Notes: generated by a model not told the origin, from the letters alone. DNA of 64,000 nucleotides from CAYRWR01 sp964428015 (GCA_964428015.1 CAYRWR010000012.1:16674-80673); one strand, 5' to 3'. Counted from the stretch's first letter, positions 49,711 through 58,797 are shown. Program-made: numbers and translations.

Positions 49711-49896
49711 ATGGAAAAAGATGTGATGACTTTAATCGAGCGCGGTTATAAAATGGAAGCAGTCAAAATGTTAAGATTGTTGTATTCTACAGATCTCATG
49801 ACTGCTCAGAGAATTGTAGATGAATGGGAGCGGAACGGTTCGCCGTCAGATATTCAAAAAAAGTCTGTTTTTATATCTTCAAATCCTATTCATTAG
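49711..49896 (+). CDS. 61-residue L7/L12 C-terminal-domain-like protein
   Basis: ATG with CAGGAG 8 nt upstream. LIERGYKMEAVKMLRLLYST, DLMTAQRIVDEWERNG resembles the helix-turn-helix-like fold of ribosomal L7/L12 C-terminal domains (consensus L-x-x-G-x-K-x-E-A-I-K-x-x-R-x-x-T-G-L-x-L-x-E-A-K-x-x-V-D). Here the acid-rich lysines of true L12 are partly replaced, so it is not the ribosomal protein. Stand-alone proteins of this kind are known but of unknown role. Confidence 0.6.
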   Translation: MEKDVMTLIERGYKMEAVKMLRLLYSTDLMTAQRIVDEWERNGSPSDIQKKSVFISSNPIH

Positions 49897-49905
49897 TTCC
49901 GTCGA

Positions 49906-50397
49906 TTAAGCTTCAATGGTTAAAAACACGGCGTTGCCGACTTTTTGAGTTGATATAGCGAATGTTTGTGGTGATATGTTTTCTAACTCACCCTGGTTCA
50001 GTACTGCTGGCACACTTTGAATCGATACGCCGGTATGAAAGGTAGTATTTACAGATTTCCGTATGGTACAGCCTGAACAATGAATAGTTTTTCCGCATCC
50101 CTCCGGTAAACGGGAATAAGCACATTCAAAAACGTCACCCCCCAGTCTGTTCCTGATTTCCTCCAGGGGCTTGGACAACATTTCCTGGGTCTTATGATTG
50201 GCTGTGACGATAATTCCTTCATGATCCACCACGCACACTGGTTTATCCAGGTCATCAATGAATTCCTGAAGAGAAACACCCATCTGAAAAAAAATATTGC
50301 TGCTACAGCTGTCACAGATTCCATGTGAAATGGCATTATCATGTTCCATTTCCGTGGGTAATAATGGTGTATGGCACCAGGCGCAGATATGCTGCAT
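49906..50397 (-). CDS. single-PAS protein with Cys modules
   Basis: 163 residues. N-terminal CAWCHTPLLPTEMEHDNA, then ISHGICDSC, which is the same SHGICxxC module found at the C-terminus of the PAS protein at 47449. A PAS domain follows (PVCVVDHEGIIVTANHKTQE) with an internal cluster FECAYSRLPEGCGKTIHC, SGCTIRKS. These Cys may bind iron-sulfur or zinc and sense redox state. No output domain. The ATG is 14 bp from the end of the convergent L7/L12-like gene's flank. Confidence 0.75.
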   Translation of the reverse strand: MQHICAWCHTPLLPTEMEHDNAISHGICDSCSSNIFFQMGVSLQEFIDDLDKPVCVVDHEGIIVTANHKTQEMLSKPLEEIRNRLGGDVFECAYSRLPEGCGKTIHCSGCTIRKSVNTTFHTGVSIQSVPAVLNQGELENISPQTFAISTQKVGNAVFLTIEA

Positions 50398-50530
50398 TGT
50401 GGATTCCCCTCATTAATAAACGATATATTAACAGTATATAATCTCTAAAAAATTAGTCAATAGATTTATGGTTATTATAATTAAGAATTATGTTGTTAAA
50501 CAAGCAGTTTTGTTTGTTTATATCAGTAAC

Positions 50531-50559
50531 TTGCAATATCTCATAATGAGTGCGATAAT
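50531..50559 (+). promoter_or_regulatory. sigma-70 promoter of typA
   Basis: TTGCAA (50531-50536), 17-bp spacer, GATAAT (50554-50559), 39 bp before the ATG. Confidence 0.6.
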
Positions 50560-50598
50560 TAACCTATTTGAAACCACACTCTATAGAGAAGGAAGACC

Positions 50599-52404
50599 AT
50601 GAAAGATATCAGAAATATTGCCATTATAGCACATGTTGACCACGGTAAGACAACCCTGGTGGATGAACTCTTGAAATTATCCAAAGTATTCCGCACCAAC
50701 CAGGTAGTCCAGGAAAGATTTCTGGACTCCAATGATCTGGAACGGGAACGCGGCATTACCATCCTGGCTAAAAATATCAGTATCAATTATAAAGACATCA
50801 AGATCAATATCATTGACACTCCGGGACACGCCGATTTTGGGGGTGAGGTAGAACGTGTACTGAAACTTTCTGATGGGGTTTTACTTCTGGTGGACAGTTT
50901 CGAAGGTCCCATGCCTCAGACCCGCTTTGTTCTGGAAAAAGCCCTTCATCTCGATCTTAAACCTATTGTAGTCATAAACAAAATTGATCGTACTGATAAC
51001 CGGCCGGAAGAAGTACTGGATGAGATCTATGACCTCTTTATCGAACTGGGAGCGGATGAAAACCAAATTGAATTTCCCGTGATCTATGCCTCTGGACGTG
51101 ACGGCTGGGCGGTTAAAGACCTGTCTGATCCACGTCAGGATCTCTATCCTCTGCTGGACTGTATTGTGGAGAATATCCCTGCTCCCCAGGTAGAAGAGGG
51201 ACCCGTGCAGATGCAGATTACCAGCCTGGATTACAGTGATTATGTGGGACGTATAGGTATCGGAAGAGTTTTCCGGGGTAACCTGGTCCGCAATGAGACT
51301 GTCTCCATTATTAAAAGAGACGGCACCATCCACCCTGTGACCATCAAACAGCTCTTTGTGTTTGAAGGTCTGGGACGGGCAGAGGTAGAAAAAGTGGATG
51401 GGGGTGATATCTGTGCCATCGTAGGAGTGGAGGATATCGACATCGGTGACACTATAGCCGATAGAGAAAATCCTGAGCCGTTGACTATTATTGACATTGA
51501 TGAACCTACCATTAGTCTGAGTTTCAGCATCAACTCTTCTCCCTTTCATGGCAAGGAAGGTAAGTTTGTCACCTCCCGGCACCTCAGGGATCGTCTCTAT
51601 AAAGAGCTTCAGCATAATGTGGCCCTCAAAGTGGAAGAGACAGCCTCGACGGACAGTTTCAAAGTGTCCGGACGTGGGATTCTTCATCTCAGCGTATTGA
51701 TAGAGAATATGCGCCGTGAAGGCTTTGAACTCAGTGTGGGTGCTCCCAAGGTAATATACAAAGAAATTGATGGTCACAAAACTGAACCCATCGAGCTCAT
51801 GACAGTGGACGTGCCCCAGGTGCATTCCGGTAAAGTCATCGAACTGGTAGGCCAGCGCAAAGGGGTGATGATAAAAATGGAAGACAAAGGAGATCTGGTC
51901 AAGATGGAGTTCCATATTCCTGCCCGGGGTCTTATGGGATTACGCAACCGTATCCTGACCGCCACCAATGGTGAAGGGATCATGCACCATCGCTTTTATC
52001 AGTACGAATACTTCAAGGGCTCCATTACCCAGCGGAGCAATGGGGTACTGGTCAGTATGGGTGAAGGCATGGTCACTCCTTATGCTCTGGACGCGCTCCA
52101 GGACAGAGGCAAGTTCTTTGTGGAACCAGGAGAACAGGCCTATACCGGACAGGTAGTGGGAGAGAACAATAAAGAAACCGATCTCGAAGTCAATGTCCAG
52201 AAAGCCAAAAAACTCACCAATATGCGGGCAGCCAGCGCAGATAAAAATCTCAAGATTGCACCAGCCATCAAATTCAGTCTGGAAGAGACCCTGGAATATA
52301 TACGGGAAGATGAATTGGTGGAAGTTACACCTAAAAGCATTCGCATCCGCAAGCTCCATCTGGACCCCCATCACCGGAAAAAGCTCTCCAAAACCGGAGA
52401 ATAA
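50599..52404 (+). CDS. typA: TypA/BipA ribosome-associated GTPase
   Basis: 601 residues, normal length. G motifs: AHVDHGKTTL (G1), RGITI (G2), DTPGHADFGGEV (G3), NKIDR (G4). The BipA-specific C-terminal part includes GRGILHLSVLIENMRREG, ARGLMGLRNRILTATNGEG and GEGMVTPYALDALQDRG. It assists 50S assembly and stress adaptation. AAGGAAG precedes the ATG; a terminator follows 16 bp after the stop. Confidence 0.96.
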   Translation: MKDIRNIAIIAHVDHGKTTLVDELLKLSKVFRTNQVVQERFLDSNDLERERGITILAKNISINYKDIKINIIDTPGHADFGGEVERVLKLSDGVLLLVDSFEGPMPQTRFVLEKALHLDLKPIVVINKIDRTDNRPEEVLDEIYDLFIELGADENQIEFPVIYASGRDGWAVKDLSDPRQDLYPLLDCIVENIPAPQVEEGPVQMQITSLDYSDYVGRIGIGRVFRGNLVRNETVSIIKRDGTIHPVTIKQLFVFEGLGRAEVEKVDGGDICAIVGVEDIDIGDTIADRENPEPLTIIDIDEPTISLSFSINSSPFHGKEGKFVTSRHLRDRLYKELQHNVALKVEETASTDSFKVSGRGILHLSVLIENMRREGFELSVGAPKVIYKEIDGHKTEPIELMTVDVPQVHSGKVIELVGQRKGVMIKMEDKGDLVKMEFHIPARGLMGLRNRILTATNGEGIMHHRFYQYEYFKGSITQRSNGVLVSMGEGMVTPYALDALQDRGKFFVEPGEQAYTGQVVGENNKETDLEVNVQKAKKLTNMRAASADKNLKIAPAIKFSLEETLEYIREDELVEVTPKSIRIRKLHLDPHHRKKLSKTGE

Positions 52405-52420
52405 CGAAATTTTTTTTGTA

Positions 52421-52452
52421 AAGCCCGTCTCCCTGAGACGGGCTTTTTTTTT
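52421..52452 (+). terminator. rho-independent terminator of typA
   Basis: AAGCCCGTCTC / GAGACGGGCTT stem, loop CCT, then nine T. Confidence 0.92.
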
Positions 52453-52560
52453 GTACATTAACCCATAGTTAGACAAAAAACAATTCCTGAGATACATTAT
52501 ATTCAGATCGGAGCTTCATGATTCTTTAAGTGTGTAATAAAATGATAAACAGGGGGGTGT

Positions 52561-53895
52561 ATGAAAAAGTTATGGGTCATACTTAGCCTGGCTGTACTAT
52601 TTGGTCTAGCCTGGTCCCAGGATACCGGTACTCCCGGTTTCCGGATAAAACAGACTGTACATCACTGCCGCGTTTTTGAAGATTCTCTCATACATCCTAT
52701 AGGATATATCCTGACCAGTGCCACCAATTACTCCCAGGGGCCGGTGATTTATGACATTGCACGCGACAAACTCATATATTTCCCTAAACTGGGTACTATC
52801 CCTGGAATCCCTCAGGCCCCGGATGTACAGCCGGGCACGGATGAGTACAAGAAATTGAGACAGCAGGGCGGGCTTTGGAAGTGGGGTTTCAACAGCACTA
52901 TTGTGATATGTGATCCGGAAAAGGGTTATGTGGGTTTGCTTTTAATCAAGGAAACTACCGAGCGAACAGTCCAGGGAGCTCCTCCTTGTCCCAATTGTAA
53001 TGAAACTTCCAGTTATATTGAAAAGTACCACAGATACTACTGCTATGGTTGCAGGAAATATGTAGAAGAAAAGGATTATCTTAAGGATACCAGTGCCTAT
53101 TATTATGCCCGTCTGGATCTGAGCACCAAGAAAGTAACCGAAATTACAGAAATTCCAGTTGGCAATATGAAATATCTGGTCAAAGATCCGCAGGACCGCT
53201 ATCTCTATTTCTCCAGTCAGATGTATTTCTATGGTGATGTGAACGAGATAAAAAATATTAAAATAGCCCGGTTTAATCTGCAGACAGGTAAAATTGACTG
53301 GCAGTACACTATGCCGGTTACTCCCCGAAAAAAATCAGAAGACCTTAGTTCACATTCATTGAGCGCGGAGATCTCCCCTGATGGTAAAAAGATCGTATTT
53401 ATTGAATACGATGAAGGGTTGCTCCATGACCCCGGCCCTCAGGCCTTCTTTCTGGACGTAGCCTCCAGGAGTGTAGCTCAATCCAGTATACCCCCCACAG
53501 CCTATGGCCGGGTATTCGACAGGGAAAACCGGTGGCTGTTTCTGGGTTCCAACCAGAAAGGTACTATTCACCGTTACAATCTGGATACAGGCAAGGAAGA
53601 ACTTAAAGTACAGGCCAGTGGCACTATTTTCCATCTGGTTTTGAGCCCGGAGTCCCAGTATATCATGGTCTTTAATAAAAAAAAGATCGAAGTTAGAAAA
53701 TTTCCTGACCTGGAACTGGTTAAGACAATCCCCTTGTCCACACTGTTTAAAGGGGTAAATCAGCTCCTGGTATCTGAAGCGATGCTGACTACAGCTGACG
53801 GTAAATACTCCGTGATAGGAATCCTCAAAACGGACAGCGAATGGGCCGCCCGGGATCTAAATGACGGCTTCTACCTTCTAGAGACATTGGAGTAA
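52561..53895 (+). CDS. exported beta-propeller-like protein with a zinc-ribbon insertion
   Basis: 444 residues with signal peptide MKKLWVILSLAVLFGLAWSQ. Repeating strand units (YLVKDPQDRYLYFSSQMYF, LSAEISPDGKKIVFIEYDEG, HLVLSPESQYIMVFNKKKIE) indicate a WD/YVTN-like propeller. Residues about 142-171 insert CPNCNETSSYIEKYHRYYCY and GCRK, a four-Cys zinc ribbon, which is unusual outside the cytoplasm. No enzyme motif. GGGGGG is before the ATG. It may be functionally tied to the radical-SAM gene 56 bp downstream. Confidence 0.6.
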   Translation: MKKLWVILSLAVLFGLAWSQDTGTPGFRIKQTVHHCRVFEDSLIHPIGYILTSATNYSQGPVIYDIARDKLIYFPKLGTIPGIPQAPDVQPGTDEYKKLRQQGGLWKWGFNSTIVICDPEKGYVGLLLIKETTERTVQGAPPCPNCNETSSYIEKYHRYYCYGCRKYVEEKDYLKDTSAYYYARLDLSTKKVTEITEIPVGNMKYLVKDPQDRYLYFSSQMYFYGDVNEIKNIKIARFNLQTGKIDWQYTMPVTPRKKSEDLSSHSLSAEISPDGKKIVFIEYDEGLLHDPGPQAFFLDVASRSVAQSSIPPTAYGRVFDRENRWLFLGSNQKGTIHRYNLDTGKEELKVQASGTIFHLVLSPESQYIMVFNKKKIEVRKFPDLELVKTIPLSTLFKGVNQLLVSEAMLTTADGKYSVIGILKTDSEWAARDLNDGFYLLETLE

Positions 53896-53951
53896 ACTTT
53901 TAAACACAGTACCAAGGTCCAATCCAACACCAAAAATATGAGGGGGGAGAT

Positions 53952-55202
53952 TTGATTGCTCCGGGAAAGCGCGACTTCTGGACTCTGGAGACCATACGCT
54001 TATTTGCTGAGAAAGCTAAAAACACCCACTATCAATTTGCTCTCCTCCCGGAACACCCTTTTCGGAATATGGGAGTCTATATTCATGTGCCTTTTTGCAG
54101 CACAATTTGCCGCTTCTGTCCCTACTATAGGGAAGTATATAATTCGGAAAAAAAGAGTCTGTATATAGAAGCTCTGCTACGTGAAATCAGCAAACGAGAA
54201 ATGGAAGGTAACCCACGTTGGATTTACATCGGCGGAGGTACACCTAACACTCTGAGTATACAGGATTGGGACCGGGTGTTTCAGACTCTGTCCGGCAGGA
54301 TACAGGTCCAAAATATCGGAATGGAACTGGCTCCCTCTTCTCTGACTGAAAGCTATCTCCGGAATCTAGCCAAACTGGGAGTAAGAAAAATCTCTCTGGG
54401 TGTGGAGAGTTTTTCTCTGAATACCTTAAAAAGAGAAAATCGCCCAGGACTTGCAGTACAAAAAATCAAAAAACTGGTACATAACGCGCAGGATCTGGGT
54501 CTATGGGTCAACACGGATATAATGCTGGGTTTTGAAGGTCAGAAGCTTACTACCTTCTGGCAGGACATGGAACATTTTCTGAACATATGCCCTCAGCAGA
54601 TCACCCTGTATCCCCTTATGACAATCCGAGGGACTCCTCTTCAGCCAGTGACCCTGGCTGACCAGGTGCAGTTTGACATGATCGAACAAGCCGGGCAGAG
54701 GTTGGAATCAGCCGGCTATATCCGTCGCACACTGTGGACCTGGTCTCGGGGAGAAGAGCTATATGACAGTTCTTATGATGAGATGGGTAGTGAATACATT
54801 GGCCTGGGTGCCAGTGCAATTTCTTCTACCCATGATTGGGTAGCTGTCAACCTGCCCCTGGAGGGGTATCTCCAGAGCTGGTCCGGATCCTATCCTCCCC
54901 ATGCCTTTGTCAATGCCCATTTAAAACAAAAGGTCCAGGAAGGCTGGCGGCGTTTCGGTATGATGCTGTATGAGCGTCGACTCTATACTCTTAGGGGTCT
55001 TCCCGAGTATATCAATTTGTTTATTACTGCTCTGAAATGGTCCGGCTACAGCCGAAAGGGGAGGCTTACAGTCAAAGGGATCAATTTTGCTCATCACCTG
55101 ACCAAGGCAGTGGTAGAGACCAAAAATTTTCCTATCCAGAATCCCGGATGTGTGGTAAACCTGCCCGACTATAATAAGTGGATCATGGAAGGTGCGAAAT
55201 GA
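53952..55202 (+). CDS. HemW/HemN-like radical-SAM protein
   Basis: 416 residues. The SAM cluster motif is CSTICRFCPYY, after IHVPF as in HemN/HemW; YIGGGTPNTLSIQDWDRVF, KISLGVESFSLNTLKRENRP, DIMLGFEGQKLTTFWQDMEH and LGLGASAISS-like YIGLGASAISS also fit. HemW is a heme chaperone and HemN an oxygen-independent coproporphyrinogen oxidase; this protein lacks clear residues to choose. Start: TTG at 53952 is only 2 nt after the AGGGGGGAG site, whereas ATT at 53955 is 5 nt away, so an AUU start is possible. It is coupled (ATGA) to the next gene. Confidence 0.8.
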   Translation: MIAPGKRDFWTLETIRLFAEKAKNTHYQFALLPEHPFRNMGVYIHVPFCSTICRFCPYYREVYNSEKKSLYIEALLREISKREMEGNPRWIYIGGGTPNTLSIQDWDRVFQTLSGRIQVQNIGMELAPSSLTESYLRNLAKLGVRKISLGVESFSLNTLKRENRPGLAVQKIKKLVHNAQDLGLWVNTDIMLGFEGQKLTTFWQDMEHFLNICPQQITLYPLMTIRGTPLQPVTLADQVQFDMIEQAGQRLESAGYIRRTLWTWSRGEELYDSSYDEMGSEYIGLGASAISSTHDWVAVNLPLEGYLQSWSGSYPPHAFVNAHLKQKVQEGWRRFGMMLYERRLYTLRGLPEYINLFITALKWSGYSRKGRLTVKGINFAHHLTKAVVETKNFPIQNPGCVVNLPDYNKWIMEGAK

Positions 55203-56185
55203 CCCATCCCTTCCGTATACTGTGTATCCGGGCAGCTGCTTTACCACCCAGATATCACGTATGTAAGAGTTTACCAGATAATTTTACCGCTATGGCCCCA
55301 ACAGGAGACCTCCCTGGTATTGTGTTTCATGAGGTGGATGAGTCAGTAGATATAGGCAGCTATGAGGGACATTATTATGAAGCAGTCTATGTTTATTCGG
55401 ACACTTCTTCTGCAGAAAGAGCCTATTCTCTATGTGATTACTGGAAAATGAAAGGTGCCTGGGTGTTACTGAGTGGTCCTCATCCGGAAAGGATGGGCCA
55501 GGAAGCATTAACCCATGCGGATACTCTGGTCCGAGGCAGTGTGACTGCATTGTGGACAGAAATAGTAGAAGATATACATAAAGAGAGACTGAAACGTAAA
55601 TATCAGGGGCCGGAATTGCCGCAGATAATTTCCTCTTCATGGGAATGGGTGGAAATTACTACACAAGCTGATCTGGACTATTTAAAGGACAACTGTGATG
55701 GTATCCACTTCCGGAAAAAATTAGCTGGAGGCAGAATTATACTGGGTCAGGATAATGGTTTTGATCCTGCCGGTGAGACATTGATTAAAAGTATTTCAGA
55801 AAGCGGACTGGACCTGCCCTTGGTGAATATCTATACCCCATTGCCCGGGTCGGACGAATATACCCGGCTGGATGAGGAAGGACGTATTCTGGAACGACGC
55901 TATCACTTTTATGACGGGCGTCATGTGGTTTTCCAACCCCGGGACTTATCTCCCGGAGAATTGATGGAAGGTTATGACAAACTGATTAAGGCAGTTTACA
56001 GAAGACATGCCAACAATAGACTCTATGGGGGATGGGAAAAAGACACCCAACGTAGAATAAAAAAGCAGTTGAATGTCTGGTATAGAGCCTGGCAGGGTAC
56101 CCGTCAGGCAGACAAGATGGCATACATACCGGATTTTGGATTGAGGGGATTGACTGGAGAGACCCGTCTCAGGCTAATGGAATAA
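55199..56185 (+). CDS. cobalamin-type radical-SAM-family protein without the SAM-cluster motif
   Basis: 328 residues from ATG 55199, overlapping the upstream stop as ATGA. The N-terminal third (RILCIRAAALPPRYH, VYVYSDTSSAERAYSL, WVLLSGPHPERMGQEA) resembles the B12-binding domain of cobalamin radical-SAM proteins. The C-terminal third (YTPLPGSDEYTRLDEEGRIL, YHFYDGRHVVFQPRDLSPGE, LMEGYDKLIKAVYRR) is the tail that follows the TIM barrel in that group. The middle lacks the CxxxCxxC motif and part of the barrel, so it cannot itself cleave SAM. It may act as partner of the upstream radical-SAM protein. This is an inference from adjacency. Confidence 0.65.
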   Translation: MTHPFRILCIRAAALPPRYHVCKSLPDNFTAMAPTGDLPGIVFHEVDESVDIGSYEGHYYEAVYVYSDTSSAERAYSLCDYWKMKGAWVLLSGPHPERMGQEALTHADTLVRGSVTALWTEIVEDIHKERLKRKYQGPELPQIISSSWEWVEITTQADLDYLKDNCDGIHFRKKLAGGRIILGQDNGFDPAGETLIKSISESGLDLPLVNIYTPLPGSDEYTRLDEEGRILERRYHFYDGRHVVFQPRDLSPGELMEGYDKLIKAVYRRHANNRLYGGWEKDTQRRIKKQLNVWYRAWQGTRQADKMAYIPDFGLRGLTGETRLRLME

Positions 56186-56208
56186 AACACGGGCACCCCG
56201 GGTCCGAA

Positions 56209-56236
56209 TTGACTTTTAGAGGTTCTGTTTTATACT
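56209..56236 (+). promoter_or_regulatory. sigma-70 promoter of the small lipoprotein gene
   Basis: TTGACT (56209-56214), 16-bp spacer, TATACT (56231-56236), 27 bp before the ATG. Confidence 0.65.
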
Positions 56237-56263
56237 TTGTTACACAAATGACAGGAGTGAAAT

Positions 56264-56650
56264 ATGAAAAAATTAACTCAGTTTGTTTTTTCCTTTTTAT
56301 TTTTATTCAGCCTGATAGGTTGTGCGTCCAGCGCTAGTGGTATCAAGGGTGAAGCAAAACTAAAGGTGATGGAGGGTACCTGGAAAAGCGATGCCACCAC
56401 TGCCCGCATGAAGATATCTATTCACGAAACTTTGCTGCTGGTCGAAGCCTGGGATGAGAGCGATGGTGAGAAGTTTGAAATAAACACCTATTCCTGGGAT
56501 GGAAAGGTACTGGACGTGAAAATGACTATGCCCTCAACCAGCCACACCACCACCTCCAGATTTAGTATTATTGACCAGAATAAACTCAAAGATGTTTATT
56601 CCGGGGACTCTCAGGGTCAGATGGTCTGGACCAGAGTCACAGGAGAATAG
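56264..56650 (+). CDS. small lipoprotein
   Basis: 128 residues, lipoprotein signal ending LFSLIGC (Cys20). Mature part: GEAKLKVMEGTWKSDATTAR and VEAWDESDGEKFEINTYSWD, a beta-sheet protein of lipocalin-like size. Family unknown. Confidence 0.65.
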   Translation: MKKLTQFVFSFLFLFSLIGCASSASGIKGEAKLKVMEGTWKSDATTARMKISIHETLLLVEAWDESDGEKFEINTYSWDGKVLDVKMTMPSTSHTTTSRFSIIDQNKLKDVYSGDSQGQMVWTRVTGE

Positions 56651-56704
56651 TCCCCTTTTTTTACTTAGAGGTTAATCAGGTAAAGAGAGATTTCGGGGGA
56701 AGAT

Positions 56705-57250
56705 ATGAATAGAAAAGAAATAGCACACCAGGAATTATGGATACCAGGGATTAACTTCTGGCATGAGGGTCTGGTACTATCTTCCGGTGATTTTTTGTCA
56801 GGAGAATACAATGCTATGACCATCTCCTGGGGTATGATGGGAGAGATGTGGAATCGTCCTGTGGTACAGGTCATGGTCAGACCACAGCGGTATACCTACC
56901 AGTTTATAGACAATTCCCCTGACTTTACCGTATGCGCGCTGTCGGTAGAAAACCGGAAAGCTCTGACCTATTTGGGAACTCATTCGGGGAGAGAAGGGGA
57001 AAAAATCAGCCGAGCTGGACTGCACCCAGCTCGTTCTCAAAAAACCTCATCCCCTGTTTATATGGAGGCTGAATTAATCCTGGAATGCCGGCGTATCTAC
57101 TGGGAAGATGTTCATCCCAGCCAGTTTTTTGACCCTGAACTGGATAGGAATTATCCATCCCGGGATTATCATCGTCTTTATATCGGAGAAATAATTTATA
57201 TTGAAGGAATAGAAAAGTTTCGCCTTAAAAACCAGGGAAGGGAAGCATGA
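56705..57250 (+). CDS. flavin reductase-like FMN-binding protein
   Basis: 181 residues of the flavin reductase (FMN split-barrel) family: NAMTISWGMMGEMWNRPVVQ, VMVRPQRYTYQFIDNSPDF, TVCALSVENRKALTYLGTHS and KISRAGL. Typically these bind FMN and reduce flavins or act as partners of larger oxidoreductases. Its stop overlaps the start of the next gene. Confidence 0.85.
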   Translation: MNRKEIAHQELWIPGINFWHEGLVLSSGDFLSGEYNAMTISWGMMGEMWNRPVVQVMVRPQRYTYQFIDNSPDFTVCALSVENRKALTYLGTHSGREGEKISRAGLHPARSQKTSSPVYMEAELILECRRIYWEDVHPSQFFDPELDRNYPSRDYHRLYIGEIIYIEGIEKFRLKNQGREA

Positions 57251-57633
57251 TCATGCAACTCAATTTTTATCCCAGGGGCATGAAGGTGATTCAGGAAGGT
57301 ATAGTAGCTTCCCATGAAATCCAGGAAATTTGTTATCAGTTCAATTCTCATCCTGATTTTAATTCTTTCCGGTATCAGTTGTTTATCTATCAAAATATTG
57401 AAGATTTCCAGATGAGTGCGGATGAAGTTCGCACTCTGGCCCGTATGGATAGTGAAGCCTCTTTTTTTAATCCTGATATAAAAGTCGCCATAGTTACAAC
57501 ATCACCTCTTATATATGGAATGATACGTATGTATAGTGCCTATGCCCGCGAATGCCAATGGGAAACCCGGGATTTCAAGCAAATAGAGGATGCGTTACAT
57601 TGGCTGGGAATTACAGATTTCGAATTGGTCTGA
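57247..57633 (+). CDS. SpoIIAA-like STAS-fold protein
   Basis: 128 residues overlapping the flavin reductase gene by ATGA, so translationally coupled. The pattern VAIVTTSPLIYGMIRMYSAY followed by WETRDFKQIEDALHWLG is that of stand-alone STAS-like (SpoIIAA-like) proteins, which have no phospho-acceptor Ser and an unknown role. MIMQLNFYPRGMKVIQEG begins the fold. Confidence 0.6.
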   Translation: MIMQLNFYPRGMKVIQEGIVASHEIQEICYQFNSHPDFNSFRYQLFIYQNIEDFQMSADEVRTLARMDSEASFFNPDIKVAIVTTSPLIYGMIRMYSAYARECQWETRDFKQIEDALHWLGITDFELV

Positions 57634-57732
57634 TAGTATATCCCCCCGAAAACAAGATTTATCTAACTAAACTGGACGTATCGTGCTCCAATATATTACT
57701 ATTAATAATGTAGGAATATAGAGGAGTAGAAT

Positions 57733-58797
57733 ATGAAAGCCTTATGGTTTAAACTTTCTGTAATAGTGCTTTTCGCAATAACGGTTGTTACATTGAGCCT
57801 GACAGCCAAGACCAAAACCAACACGCAAACTGCCATATTCGCGGGGGGGTGCTTCTGGTGTATGGAATACCCCTTCGAGCAGGTGAAGGGTGTGACCAAG
57901 GTCCTCTCCGGTTATACCGGAGGACATGTAAAGAATCCCACCTACCAGCAGGTCTCCAGCGGCACCACTGGTCATTTCGAAGCTATTCAGGTCACCTATG
58001 ACCCCTCTCAGGTCAGTTATGAAGAACTGCTTAGAGTGTTCTGGAAGAATATAGACCCCACTGACGCTTATGGCCAATTTGTAGATCAGGGCTCTCAATA
58101 TAAAACTGCGGTGTTTTACCAGAATCAGACCCAAAAAGCTCTGGCGGAAAAGACACGCAAGGAATTAGCTGATTCTAAAAAATTCAGCCGTCCTATAGTC
58201 ACGGAAATATTGCCCGCCTCGGTATTTTATCCTGCGGAAGATTATCACCAGGATTTCTATAAAAAATCACCGGTGCGTTATAAATCCTATTCCGAAGGCT
58301 CAGGCCGCAAACAATTTATTCAGGAATATTGGGGAAAGGAGGAAAACATGGATTCCCGCTATAAAAAACCCACAGACGCCGAGCTTAAGAAAAAGCTGAC
58401 GCCTTTACAGTACAATGTTACCCAGAGCTGTGAGACCGAAGGGGCTTTTCAAAACGAATACTGGAATAATCACAAAGAAGGCATCTATGTGGATGTGGTT
58501 ACAGGGGAGCCGCTGTTCAGCAGCAAGGATAAATTTGACTCTGGTACGGGTTGGCCCAGTTTTGTACGCCCATTAGAGGTATCCAATATTGTGGAAAAAA
58601 TCGATAAATCCTATGGCATGATGAGGACAGAAGTCAAGAGCAAACATGGAGACTCCCACCTGGGACATGTATTCAATGACGGACCTGCTCCCACCGGTCT
58701 CAGATACTGTATCAATTCCGCTTCTCTGAGGTTTATCCCGGTAGCGGATCTGGAAAAAGAAGGATATGGAGAATATCTGAAATTGTTCAAAAAATAA
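57733..58797 (+). CDS. msrAB: MsrAB, bifunctional methionine sulfoxide reductase, membrane-anchored or exported
   Basis: 354 residues. N-terminal hydrophobic segment (KLSVIVLFAITVVTLSLTA) indicates export to the periplasm. MsrA half: IFAGGCFWCME (catalytic Cys), GYTGGHVKNPTYQQVSSGTT, YHQDFY. MsrB half: SGTGWPSFVRPLE, SKHGDSHLGHVFNDGPAPTG, RYCINSASLRF (catalytic Cys). The CxxC zinc site of some MsrB is absent. It repairs oxidised Met in both stereoisomers outside the cytoplasm. GAGG precedes the ATG. Confidence 0.93.
   Translation: MKALWFKLSVIVLFAITVVTLSLTAKTKTNTQTAIFAGGCFWCMEYPFEQVKGVTKVLSGYTGGHVKNPTYQQVSSGTTGHFEAIQVTYDPSQVSYEELLRVFWKNIDPTDAYGQFVDQGSQYKTAVFYQNQTQKALAEKTRKELADSKKFSRPIVTEILPASVFYPAEDYHQDFYKKSPVRYKSYSEGSGRKQFIQEYWGKEENMDSRYKKPTDAELKKKLTPLQYNVTQSCETEGAFQNEYWNNHKEGIYVDVVTGEPLFSSKDKFDSGTGWPSFVRPLEVSNIVEKIDKSYGMMRTEVKSKHGDSHLGHVFNDGPAPTGLRYCINSASLRFIPVADLEKEGYGEYLKLFKK

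Noticed and set aside
53952..56185. One gene split by a frameshift
   Set aside because: The two products belong to different radical-SAM subgroups, each with its own start, and the ATGA overlap is a normal coupling arrangement.
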